Source of the DNA: Chloroflexota bacterium
GTDB taxonomy: Bacteria > Chloroflexota > DTOL01 > JACQYG01
Assembly: GCA_016208345.1 (NCBI GenBank)
Contig: JACQYG010000193.1
Span: 1 to 5,447, forward strand
Length of the DNA: 5,447 bases
Reading direction: 5' to 3'
In this document: piece by piece, positions 1 through 5,447 of the stretch
Numbering within the stretch: position 1 is the first letter of the stretch
Layout: each line of letters opens with the position of its first letter
Translations under genes and position numbers: made by a program
Notes under the pieces: model-generated
The model's database searches: none
What the model was told of the DNA's origin: nothing
Seen by the model: only the letters and a program-made list of their open reading frames with translations

Positions 1-1
1 C

Positions 2-598
2 AGTGAGCTGGCGGTGAGAGAGGCCGCTGCCATCATCTTGAACAAATTCTTCGTTCCAACCCTCGGCGAAAGGGGCCAGGCTCCGGTGAACGAGATATTA
101 GGCCAGGCGGTGATGGCCGCCAACGCTGCTGTCTGGTCCCGGGTCCAGGGAAAAACCATGGGCACCACGTTGACGGCGGCGCTGCTCCTCGGTCGGGGCA
201 TATACATTGCCCATATAGGCGACAGCAGGGCTTATTTGATCGGCAAGGCCGGCATGGTGCAACTGACTAGCGACCACTCAGTGGTGGAACGCCTGCTATC
301 CGTTGGTCAACTCACCAAAGACGAGGCCAGAAAACACCCCCAGCGGAGTGTGCTCTACCGGGCGGTAGGCCAGGCTGAGGCTATCCAACCTGACATCTAC
401 CGGGAGGAATTGTCCAAAGAAGAGCGCTTGCTACTATGCACCGATGGTCTCTGGGAAATGTTGCCTGACGAAGAGGTCGCCCGCCTGGTCAATGCCTTTC
501 CCGATCCCCAGGAAGCATGCGACGAATTGATAGTGGCAGCGAACTCGGCGGGCGGCGAAGACAATATCACCGTCATTCTGGTTCGTCTTGACGATTGA
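2..598 (+). CDS. PP2C-family protein serine/threonine phosphatase, 5'-partial
   Basis: Metal-dependent PP2C (PPM) phosphatase that removes phosphate from Ser/Thr residues of proteins, expected in the cytoplasm. The frame is open to the left edge, so the gene starts outside the window; the GTG at 14 is internal. The missing part would hold the N-terminal R..N.D and DGMGG motifs, and the first residues (SELAVREAA) fit the helix that follows DGMGGH..GE. Visible motifs are GTT (about nt 161-169), GDSRAYL (218-238, metal-binding Asp), DHS, HPQRSVLYRAVG, LLLCTDGLWEML (Asp at 443-445) and GGEDNIT (551-571, last metal Asp at 560-562). All C-terminal metal ligands of the family are therefore present, and the enzyme should be active if the N-terminus is intact. 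No membrane segment is seen. It is the first visible gene of an operon with the VWA and FHA genes. The family call is very safe; the substrate is unknown. Confidence 0.95.
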   Translation, partial: SELAVREAAAIILNKFFVPTLGERGQAPVNEILGQAVMAANAAVWSRVQGKTMGTTLTAALLLGRGIYIAHIGDSRAYLIGKAGMVQLTSDHSVVERLLSVGQLTKDEARKHPQRSVLYRAVGQAEAIQPDIYREELSKEERLLLCTDGLWEMLPDEEVARLVNAFPDPQEACDELIVAANSAGGEDNITVILVRLDD

Positions 599-604
599 AG
601 CCTG

Positions 605-1996
605 ATGAGCAATGATGAAGCGGCGGCCATCGAATTGAAGGTAGCTTGTGACAAATGTGCTCTGCCCAGCCTGGCTGAGGACCAGATGCTATATGCCCTG
701 GCCGCCATCTCCGCCACCGGATACGTCCCTCCCACCCGCATGCCCCTGAACCTGTGCCTGGTCCTGGACCATAGCTCGTCCATGCACGGCGAAAAGCTCA
801 AGCAGGTCAAAGAGTCGGCCAAATATATCGCGCACCAGATGCGCACCGGTGACCGGCTCACGTTGGTGGTCTTCAGCGACAGAGCCAAGACCCTGATCGT
901 TCAGTTGGGGGGCACGGCGGCTCAGACCACCTCCCAGCTCATCGATGCCGTGGAGACCCGGGGAGGCACCGAGATATATGCCGGGCTAACCCACGGACTG
1001 GAGGCGGCCAGAAAGCAGCAAACCGATGCCTTTGGCAATCACGTCGTGCTCCTGACCGATGGCCATACCTATGGGGACGAGCAAAATTGCCTGGAGGCGG
1101 CTCGGGCCGCCAGGGAAGCGGGGATCTACCTCACGGTACTGGGGGTGGGCACAGAATGGAACGACGAGTTTCTGACCGACCTGGCTACTGCCGGCGGCGG
1201 TGCCCTGGAGTACATTGATAGCCCACGCAAGATCGTTGAGGTATTCCAGGCCCACTTGCGAAACATGCAGACCATTTACGCCAGAGAGGCAAACCTGCAC
1301 GTCAGGCCGGCGGAGGGGGTGCGACTCAAGGACGCTTGCCGCGTATCGCCGTACATCGCCAATCTGACGCGTGAGGATACCGGCAGAGTCTCCTTCAGGG
1401 GTGGTGGCCCACCCCGGTTGGGCCACTGGGAAACAGACCTGCCACCCGGCGGGGGCCGGTCATCCCCCCACCAGAAGATGGCGGCGCAGGCACCGACGCC
1501 GATGGAGCACTCGTTTCGTCTGGGCTACCTGGGCCAGGAGGCAGATCAGGCTTTTCTCCTGGAGCTGATCGTCTCACCTCAAGCCACACCGATCTGCCGC
1601 CTGGCCCATGTAAGGCTCGACTACCTGCCACCTGACGATGGTGTGGAGAAATCTTTGGAGGCAGAGATAATCTTGCCCACCGTGACTACCAGCCAAGTTG
1701 AGATCGACCCTAAAGTAAGGGATGTGGTGGAGAGGCTAACTGCCTTTCGCTTACAGGAAAAGGCCTGGGCTTCAGCGCAAGCTGGGGACATCCCCCAGGC
1801 CACCCAACTCTTGAAGGCAGCCAGCACCAGGTTGTTGAGCCTGGGCGAATCGGAGCTTTCCCAGGCGGTGTTTGCCGAGGCCCAGCAGATGGAGCGGACC
1901 GGGCAAACCTCCAGCATCGCGATGAAACGGATCAGGTACGGCACTCGTGGACTGATCCCGTTCTTGCCGAGGCTCTTCAGCAGGAGAAATAAATGA
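605..1996 (+). CDS. von Willebrand factor A (MIDAS) domain protein
   Basis: A 463-residue VWA protein without signal peptide or transmembrane helix, so probably cytoplasmic. The VWA domain spans about residues 47-220. It has a complete metal-ion-dependent adhesion site: D55-H-S57-S-S59, T122 in the GGTEIYAGL loop and D152 in VVLLTDGHTYGD. It should bind Mg2+ or Mn2+ and a partner protein. Residues 225-350 are a beta-rich region interrupted by a Gly/Pro-rich linker (about 265-302). Residues 365-445 look helical (FRLQEKAWASAQAGD..QATQLLKAASTRLLSLG), and the protein ends in a basic tail (FSRRNK). This layout resembles bacterial VWA proteins often named 'Ca-activated chloride channel homolog', a name that says little about function. 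It starts 6 nt after the phosphatase stop with only a weak GAAG ribosome site, so translational coupling is likely, and it overlaps the FHA gene by 4 nt. The inferred role is scaffold or effector in a phospho-signalling module; the ligand is unknown. Confidence 0.9.
   Translation: MSNDEAAAIELKVACDKCALPSLAEDQMLYALAAISATGYVPPTRMPLNLCLVLDHSSSMHGEKLKQVKESAKYIAHQMRTGDRLTLVVFSDRAKTLIVQLGGTAAQTTSQLIDAVETRGGTEIYAGLTHGLEAARKQQTDAFGNHVVLLTDGHTYGDEQNCLEAARAAREAGIYLTVLGVGTEWNDEFLTDLATAGGGALEYIDSPRKIVEVFQAHLRNMQTIYAREANLHVRPAEGVRLKDACRVSPYIANLTREDTGRVSFRGGGPPRLGHWETDLPPGGGRSSPHQKMAAQAPTPMEHSFRLGYLGQEADQAFLLELIVSPQATPICRLAHVRLDYLPPDDGVEKSLEAEIILPTVTTSQVEIDPKVRDVVERLTAFRLQEKAWASAQAGDIPQATQLLKAASTRLLSLGESELSQAVFAEAQQMERTGQTSSIAMKRIRYGTRGLIPFLPRLFSRRNK
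1982..1986 (+). promoter_or_regulatory. Ribosome binding site of the FHA gene
   Basis: AGGAG lies 6 nt before the ATG at 1993, inside the last codons of the VWA gene. Together with the ATGA stop/start overlap it fixes the FHA start and indicates coupled translation. Confidence 0.75.
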
Positions 1997-2547
1997 TAAC
2001 CTGTCGCCGCTGCCACGCCGTACACCTGGAGGGCACTCTCTTCTGCGACCAATGTGGTTCTCCGCTGGTTAGCACGGCCGACGAAGCACCGGGGGATGCC
2101 GCTCCCCCCACCGGGAAGATCAAAAGCGAATTCTTCACCAGCAAAGAAGCGGGTAGTGAAGCGATGGTAGCCCAGGAGCCCACTTCTGCCGAGGCTATCC
2201 AAGCGGGAGCCGCTGGGACATTGCAACTAACGGTCTCCAGCACCGGGCGGATCTTCCGGCTGCCAGTTAAAGGACAGGTGCTGATCGGCCGACGGGACTC
2301 GCTGGCGGGAGTGTTCCCCGATCTGGACCTGACACCTGATGGCGCGGTGGCAATGGGCGTTTCGCGGAGCCATGCGCGCATCACCATCGATGAAACCGGC
2401 TCTTACGTGGAGGACCTGAACAGCCTGAACCACACTCATCTTAACGGCGAAAGATTGGTGCCACATCAACCCAGGGCCCTACGAGCAGGCGATGAGCTAC
2501 AGTTAGGGCGTCTCACCATCAGGGTGGAGAGCGCATTGGGCCCGTGA
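1993..2547 (+). CDS. Zinc-ribbon and FHA domain protein
   Basis: A 184-residue two-domain protein. The N-terminus is a short zinc ribbon with C4-x2-C7 and C18-x2-C21, the last pair in FCDQCG. A flexible Ala/Pro/Glu-rich linker (about 25-75) follows, then a C-terminal forkhead-associated domain (about 76-181). The FHA signature is intact: G99-R100 in the VLIGRRD strand, S124-R-S-H127, N143/N146 and N151-G152 in LNSLNHTHLNGE. In this family the Arg, Ser and Asn residues grip a phosphothreonine peptide, so the protein is predicted to read phosphothreonine marks. No signal peptide or membrane helix is seen. The start overlaps the VWA stop by ATGA with a good AGGAG site. With a PP2C phosphatase and a VWA protein upstream in one operon it is probably the reader of a kinase/phosphatase circuit; the kinase is not in the window. 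The domain calls are safe; the biological target is unknown. Confidence 0.93.
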   Translation: MITCRRCHAVHLEGTLFCDQCGSPLVSTADEAPGDAAPPTGKIKSEFFTSKEAGSEAMVAQEPTSAEAIQAGAAGTLQLTVSSTGRIFRLPVKGQVLIGRRDSLAGVFPDLDLTPDGAVAMGVSRSHARITIDETGSYVEDLNSLNHTHLNGERLVPHQPRALRAGDELQLGRLTIRVESALGP

Positions 2548-2594
2548 GTAAGCGCTGAGTTCCATCGTCTTCTAGAAATGCGGCCGAGAACCCC

Positions 2595-2659
2595 ACCGCA
2601 GAGAGCGCGGAGTTCGCTAAGATCTTTCCGTTATCTCTGCGCCCTTAGCGGTCTGCGGT
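2595..2659. repeat. Palindromic intergenic repeat (ACCGCAGA...TCTGCGGT)
   Basis: An imperfect palindrome of about 65 nt in the gap after the FHA gene. The outer arms ACCGCAGA (2595-2602) and TCTGCGGT (2652-2659) are perfect complements. A second pair is CGCTAAG (2615-2621) with CTTAGCG (2644-2650). A third, alternative pairing is CGCAGAGA (2597-2604) with TCTCTGCG (2634-2641). From memory, degenerate 'accgcagagagcgcagag' type sequences recur between genes in several bacterial phyla including Chloroflexi and cyanobacteria; membership in such a family is inferred, since only one copy is visible here. It could fold in RNA and mark the operon end, but no U-tract follows on the + strand, so it is not called a terminator. 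Confidence 0.7.
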
Positions 2660-2708
2660 AAAAATGGCTTTTCGGCTGCTCTTCCAGGCCTGTTACCATA
2701 TCATGAGC

Positions 2709-2712
2709 GAGG
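2709..2712 (+). promoter_or_regulatory. Ribosome binding site deciding the start at 2718
   Basis: GAGG, within GAGGGG, lies 5 nt before ATG 2718. The in-frame ATGs at 2664 and 2703 have no comparable site, and 2664 sits just downstream of the intergenic repeat, so 2718 is preferred. Confidence 0.6.
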
Positions 2713-2717
2713 GGACC

Positions 2718-2969
2718 ATGAGGAGAACGGTGATCGTGCACTTGATAGGCGCCGAGGATCTGATGGTGGCTGAGCTCGATGACCTGCCCAAGCCCACCGA
2801 CATGACCATGACCGTCACCAACCCGCGTAAACGGGATGGAAAGCCGCTGCCGTACGTGACCGCCGGAGCCACCTCCCTGATTCTGCCCTGGCACCGGATC
2901 AGCTTCGTGGAGGTGATGATGAGCGAGGCGGAAAGGCGCGAGGCCGTAGAGTTCTTCCGTGAGACCTAG
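2718..2969 (+). CDS. Small conserved-looking beta-rich protein upstream of psuG
   Basis: An 83-residue protein not assigned to a named family. The predicted pattern is several short beta strands (TVIVHLIG, LMVAELDDL, MTMTVTNP, ATSLILPW, RISFVEVMM), a basic loop (PRKRDGKPL), and a C-terminal acidic helix (SEAERREAVEFF). There is no signal peptide or membrane segment. The compact strand layout ending in WHRISFVEVM resembles small beta-barrel folds such as Sm-like or PilZ-like proteins; this is a structural guess from the pattern only. ATG 2718 was chosen for its GAGG site; an upstream in-frame ATG at 2664 would give 101 residues with an unrelated-looking leader. Its 3' end overlaps the psuG GTG start by 11 nt, which points to co-translation with psuG. 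It is likely a real gene because of the ribosome site, overlap and ordered strand pattern; its function is unknown. Confidence 0.7.
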   Translation: MRRTVIVHLIGAEDLMVAELDDLPKPTDMTMTVTNPRKRDGKPLPYVTAGATSLILPWHRISFVEVMMSEAERREAVEFFRET

Positions 2970-3888
2970 TGGTTTGATTCTGGCCCCCTCTGTGGAAACG
3001 GCCCTCCGGGAGAGCGTGCCGGTGGTGGCCCTGGAATCCACGCTGATAGCCCACGGTTTGCCCTTTCCAGAAAGCCTCGATACTGCCCGGGCCATGGAGC
3101 AGAACATCCGTGCCGAGGGCGCCGTGCCGGCCACCATCGGCATCATCAAGGGGCAACTGAGGGTTGGCCTCTCCTCCAGTGACCTGGAGCTTCTGGCCAC
3201 AAACCCCTCGGTCCGCAAGATCAGTCGTCGAGACCTGGCCATAGCGGTGGCGGCACAAATGCACGGCGCCACCACCGTGGCCGCCACCATGTACGTGGCC
3301 TTCCTGGCCGGCATCAGGGTTTTCGCCACGGGCGGCATCGGCGGGGTGCATCGTGGGAATCCCTTCGATGTTTCCGCCGACCTGCCAGAGCTGGCCTCCA
3401 CACCGATGGCGGTGGTATCCAGCGGTGCCAAGGCGATACTGGACCTGCCCGCTACCCGGGAGTGGCTGGAGACTCATGGCGTTCCGGTGCTGGGCTACGG
3501 CACCGACGAGTTTCCCGCTTTCTTCAGCCGGGGGAGTGGCCTGCCGGTGGACCAGAGGGTTGACGCTCCGGGAGAGACGGCGCAGATCATCAAGGCCCAT
3601 TGGGACCTGGGCCTTAGGAGCGGGGTGCTCGTGGGGGTACCGGTGCCTGAGGCAGAAGCCGTTGACCCTCAAACGGTGGAACAGGCAATAGCCAAAGCCC
3701 TGGCCGAAGCTGAGAAGAAAGGACTCACCGGCAAAGGCTTGACCCCTTTTCTACTCGATCACATCAGCGAGAGCACTGGCCAGAAGTCCCTGCGGGCCAA
3801 CATCGCACTCCTCAAAAACAATGCCGCGGTGGCTGCCCGCATCGCTACAGCGCTGGCCGCGCCGCACATCCAGATTCATTACCAGTAA
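2959..3888 (+). CDS. psuG: Pseudouridine-5'-phosphate glycosidase
   Basis: Cytoplasmic enzyme that cleaves the C-glycosidic bond of pseudouridine 5'-phosphate to uracil and ribose 5-phosphate (EC 4.2.1.70), used in pseudouridine salvage. The length of 309 residues matches the E. coli protein (about 312), and similarity runs end to end. Key stretches are VVALESTLIAHGLPFP (E26), VRKISRRDLA (K87), FATGGIGGVHRG, FDVSADLPEL (D141), SSGAKAILDLP (K158, corresponding to the lysine that forms the Schiff base with the opened ribose) and LRANIALLKNNA (N281). These correspond to the E. coli catalytic residues Glu31, Lys93, Asp149, Lys166 and the C-terminal Asn, so it should be active. The GTG at 2959 aligns with the family N-terminus (LAPSVETAL before PVVALEST) but has only a weak ribosome site; a TTG at 2974 is possible. 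It overlaps the small upstream gene by 11 nt. No pseudouridine kinase (psuK) is in the window, so the phosphorylated substrate must come from elsewhere. Confidence 0.96.
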   Translation: MRPSGLILAPSVETALRESVPVVALESTLIAHGLPFPESLDTARAMEQNIRAEGAVPATIGIIKGQLRVGLSSSDLELLATNPSVRKISRRDLAIAVAAQMHGATTVAATMYVAFLAGIRVFATGGIGGVHRGNPFDVSADLPELASTPMAVVSSGAKAILDLPATREWLETHGVPVLGYGTDEFPAFFSRGSGLPVDQRVDAPGETAQIIKAHWDLGLRSGVLVGVPVPEAEAVDPQTVEQAIAKALAEAEKKGLTGKGLTPFLLDHISESTGQKSLRANIALLKNNAAVAARIATALAAPHIQIHYQ

Positions 3889-3920
3889 AGAAATCAGGGT
3901 CGCCCATCTCCTGAACGCGA

Positions 3921-3926
3921 GGAGGA
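3921..3926 (+). promoter_or_regulatory. Strong ribosome binding site of the kinase-like gene
   Basis: GGAGGA ends 7 nt before ATG 3934, an almost ideal Shine-Dalgarno site in the 45-nt gap after psuG. It confirms that the 5' end of the following gene is intact even though its 3' end seems lost. Confidence 0.8.
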
Positions 3927-3933
3927 ACGCGCG

Positions 3934-4422
3934 ATGTCTAGCACCGACATCGTTGGCCTGGCGCTGTCTTATGTCTACGTCTTCTCCGTGATCGCCCTCA
4001 GCGAACTCCTGCAGCGCGGCCTGCATGTCCCTGTCAGCTCCACCCGCAAATTCGTCCACATCGCCGTGGGCATGTGGGCCTTTGGCACAGTGCTGTTGTT
4101 CCAGACCTGGTACGTGGCGGTAATACCACCCGTTTCCTTCGTGCTTATCAATTACATATCCTACCGCCAGGACGTTTTCAAGGCCATGGAATCGGCTGAC
4201 AAGCGCAACCTGGGCACCGTGTATTTTCCGATCTCCTTCGCCCTGATCATCGCCCTTTACTGGGCCAAGCCCGCGGCCATCGTGGCCGGGCTCATGACGA
4301 TGACCTGGGGGGATGCCCTGGCGTCCCTGGTGGGGCAGAAATGGGGAAAACACCACTTTTCCACGTTTCGCAACACCGCCTTCGCCACTCCTTACATGTG
4401 TTCAGGCTGGCCAGTCAACTAA
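3934..4422 (+). CDS. Phytol/dolichol kinase-like membrane protein, apparently 3'-truncated
   Basis: A 162-residue integral membrane protein of the CTP-dependent polyprenol/phytol/dolichol kinase group (related to VTE5, SEC59 and CDP-diglyceride synthetases). Such enzymes phosphorylate an isoprenoid alcohol with a nucleotide. Hydrophobic helices lie at about 5-26, 40-56, 59-77, 97-111 and 112-125. Family marks are STRKFVHIAVG (R38, H42), KRNLGTVYFPISF (residues 90-102) and WGDALASLVGQKWGK (G126, D127, G134, G138, K139). Homologues normally continue after FSTFRNT with a K..EGS motif and further membrane helices, usually giving 200 residues or more. Here the sequence changes after T148 (nt 4377) to AFATPYMCSGWPVN and stops. 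The other two + frames do not restore the family sequence, so this looks like loss of the 3' end rather than a simple frameshift. The start is firm because of the strong GGAGGA site. It may be non-functional; the family call is reliable, the exact substrate is not. Confidence 0.85.
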   Translation: MSSTDIVGLALSYVYVFSVIALSELLQRGLHVPVSSTRKFVHIAVGMWAFGTVLLFQTWYVAVIPPVSFVLINYISYRQDVFKAMESADKRNLGTVYFPISFALIIALYWAKPAAIVAGLMTMTWGDALASLVGQKWGKHHFSTFRNTAFATPYMCSGWPVN

Positions 4423-4434
4423 GGAGACGGTATT

Positions 4435-4448
4435 AACGTTCGAACGTT
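4435..4448. repeat. Perfect 14-bp palindrome between convergent genes
   Basis: AACGTTCGAACGTT equals its own reverse complement. A further GAACG follows at 4449-4453, so CGTTC/GAACG half-sites occur three times within 17 nt. It sits in the 51-nt gap between the truncated kinase-like gene (+) and the HAD gene (-). No T-run follows on either strand, so it does not look like an intrinsic terminator. It could be a protein-binding site or chance; its function is unknown. Confidence 0.5.
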
Positions 4449-4473
4449 GAACGCTTCTGCCCATGAAGAGGCC

Positions 4474-5184
4474 TTAGCTTTCCACCAGCCGGCCGAGATC
4501 AGACAAGGTGCCACAGTAGTCTGCCTCAGCTAGCCGCTCCAGGCTCTTGAGCGCAGCCCCGGTTACCCAGAAGGTTTTCATGCCGATTTTGGCTGCCGGC
4601 AGGATGTCGTGATCGAAATCGTTGCCGACCATCAAACACTCGGGGGGTTGGCGGCCGATTAGCCTCAAGATCTCTCGAAAGTATGAGATGCTGGGCTTGG
4701 AGAAGTGCATGTTTTCGTAGGACGTAATGAGCCGGTACGGAAAATCACCCACTCCTCCCCATTCCAGACGCTGTCTAATGGCAGTGAGCGGGAAGACTGG
4801 CTGGGTGGCGGTGATCACCTCATAGCCCAGGGCAAACAGGCCGCTTACGATCCCCCTGGCCTCGGGCTTGACCTGAGTCAAATCTCTCAACTGCCCGAAA
4901 TCGTGCTGGTAAAAATCGTCAAAAAGAGGCAAGAGGATCTCCCGCTCGATGCCTATCCTCGGGAAGAAATTCTCGTAGAAAACCTGCTGGTTGGTCTTAG
5001 AAGGGTGATCATCGGCCATCATGGCCGAGGTGGAGTGCAGGAGCTGGTCAATGAGTTTCTGCGGCGGCACCAAATGGGCAAGCTTGGCCGTGAGGGCGCG
5101 GAAATAGTGGGGCAAAAAGGTCTTCATGTCACTAGCGATCAGCGTGTCGTCCAGGTCAAATAGAATTGCTTTGATCGCAGTCAC
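4474..5184 (-). CDS. HAD-superfamily hydrolase (phosphatase-like)
   Basis: A 236-residue haloacid-dehalogenase-fold enzyme that probably hydrolyses a small phosphorylated metabolite in the cytoplasm. The four core motifs are visible: motif I ILFDLDDTL (nucleophile D10, acid/base D12), motif II VITATQP (T127), motif III FSKP (K163) and motif IV VGNDFDHD (D189 and D193 for Mg2+). Between motifs I and II lies a helical C1-type cap (about residues 18-105). Motif II has Gln where TNP is common, and motif IV is GND rather than GDS; both look like conservative variants of a phosphatase subgroup. The GTG start is supported by GAAGGTGA just upstream, and the DLDDT motif begins at the usual distance from the N-terminus. 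It faces the kinase-like gene tail to tail and follows the DinB-like gene on the same strand after 118 nt, so it may be transcribed with it. The family call is safe; the substrate cannot be read from sequence. Confidence 0.93.
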   Translation of the reverse strand: MTAIKAILFDLDDTLIASDMKTFLPHYFRALTAKLAHLVPPQKLIDQLLHSTSAMMADDHPSKTNQQVFYENFFPRIGIEREILLPLFDDFYQHDFGQLRDLTQVKPEARGIVSGLFALGYEVITATQPVFPLTAIRQRLEWGGVGDFPYRLITSYENMHFSKPSISYFREILRLIGRQPPECLMVGNDFDHDILPAAKIGMKTFWVTGAALKSLERLAEADYCGTLSDLGRLVES

Positions 5185-5187
5185 TCA

Positions 5188-5195
5188 TCACCTTC
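5188..5195 (-). promoter_or_regulatory. Ribosome binding site of the HAD gene
   Basis: On the minus strand GAAGGTGA is a good match to the 16S anti-Shine-Dalgarno complement, and its GAAGG core ends 6 nt before the GTG at 5184. This supports the GTG start; the ATG at 5188-5186 is in another frame and does not open onto the HAD protein. Confidence 0.6.
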
Positions 5196-5302
5196 ACGGC
5201 CAGGATTAATGCCGCGCCGGGAATTTCAAGCACAGCACGGCCAGCAGAGCGTTGGCGAGCCGTTCTTAGGCCACTTCGTTTATTACTCAAAAACGCACGG
5301 CG

Positions 5303-5447
5303 TCAAGAACGAGATTTCTGCTTCTCCTTCCAACTCATCAGGTCAGGGAGGTGTTCTTGACAATGAGCATAGGTAGAATTCGCTATCCACTCGCGAATAT
5401 CATTGTTCCTGGCCAGTTGCTCTTCCGTAAGACCGCAGATCGCCTCA
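5303..5447 (-). CDS. C-terminus of a DinB-like four-helix-bundle protein, 5'-partial
   Basis: On the minus strand a frame is open from the right edge to TGA at 5305-5303 and gives the last 47 residues of a protein whose start lies beyond the window. The visible part includes LTEEQLARN, then REWIANSTYAHCQEHLPDL, then a Lys-rich end (SWKEKQKSRS). The 'W-I-A-N-S-T-Y-x-H-x-x-E-H-L' pattern closely resembles the last helix of DinB-like/DfsB-like small helical-bundle proteins, where I-A-G-N-T-Y-E-H-Y-x-E-H is typical. In that superfamily some members bind a metal through His residues and act as thiol-dependent transferases, but most are uncharacterised. The codon pattern and the family-like end make this a real gene rather than chance. 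It is upstream of the HAD gene on the same strand (118-nt gap). The family call is moderate because only the tail is seen. Confidence 0.6.
   Translation of the reverse strand, partial: EAICGLTEEQLARNNDIREWIANSTYAHCQEHLPDLMSWKEKQKSRS

Noticed and set aside
1621..2226. Long minus-strand open frame opposite the VWA and FHA genes
   Set aside because: It is the antisense of two genes with clear domains, and its translation shows no family motif.
2664..2717. Earlier ATG starts (2664, 2703) for the small gene
   Set aside because: No ribosome site; 2664 lies only 5 nt after the intergenic repeat, and the extra residues look unlike the rest.
2631..3672. Overlapping minus-strand open frames opposite psuG and the small gene
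   Set aside because: Shadow frames caused by GC-rich codons; psuG on + has every catalytic residue.
3751..4356. Minus-strand frame opposite the kinase-like gene
   Set aside because: Its composition (Gly/His/Asp-rich without motif) is typical of an antisense shadow; the + frame has a strong ribosome site and family motifs.
4435..4453. LexA-type box or tRNA T-arm fragment (GTTCGAAC)
   Set aside because: GAAC-N4-GTTC spacing is absent, and no acceptor, D or anticodon arm surrounds it.
4423..4473. Intrinsic terminator between the convergent genes
   Set aside because: The palindrome stem is AT-rich and short, and no T-run follows on either strand.
5205..5229. Second promoter candidate (TTGAAA with ATTAAT, minus strand)
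   Set aside because: The spacer is about 13 nt, too short for a standard sigma-70 promoter.
5280..5306. Promoter for the HAD gene (TTGACG with TAATAA, minus strand)
   Set aside because: The spacer is only 15 nt, the -10 match is weak, and the -35 overlaps the stop of the upstream gene; not strong enough to call.

Overview
The window is a GC-rich bacterial chromosomal segment, probably from a Chloroflexota-like organism and perhaps a metagenomic contig. This taxonomic guess is soft. It rests on gene content (a PP2C/VWA/FHA signalling set, pseudouridine-5'-phosphate glycosidase, a phytol/dolichol-kinase-like membrane protein, a HAD phosphatase and the tail of a DinB-like helical-bundle protein) and on an intergenic repeat of the 'ACCGCAGAGA...TCTGCGGT' type. 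There is no rRNA, tRNA or phylogenetic marker to settle it.

Layout. Nt 2-2547 (+) is a tight three-gene operon: the 3' two-thirds or so of a PP2C Ser/Thr phosphatase gene, a von Willebrand A (MIDAS) protein 6 nt later, and a zinc-ribbon plus FHA protein overlapping it by ATGA. It looks like a phosphothreonine signalling module: phosphatase, metal-dependent adhesion/scaffold protein and phosphothreonine reader. The matching kinase, if any, would lie upstream. A 170-nt gap (2548-2717) carries a palindromic intergenic repeat. Next on + come a small unnamed beta-rich protein (2718-2969), psuG overlapping it by 11 nt (2959-3888), and a membrane phytol/dolichol-kinase-like gene with a strong ribosome site (3934-4422).

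The kinase-like gene loses family resemblance just after its conserved GDALAS...G..WGK segment and stops within 15 codons, so it appears to be 3'-truncated. The 51-nt gap after it holds a perfect 14-bp palindrome. Beyond this the strand switches: a HAD-family phosphatase (5184-4474, minus) and, at the right edge, the last 47 codons of another minus-strand gene ending at 5303, too short to stand out as an ORF but with clear DinB-like C-terminal sequence.

No CRISPR array, transposase, tRNA or rRNA is visible. The most interesting points are the PP2C-VWA-FHA cassette, the small protein translationally linked to psuG, the apparent truncation/strand-switch junction near 4378, and the intergenic repeat.
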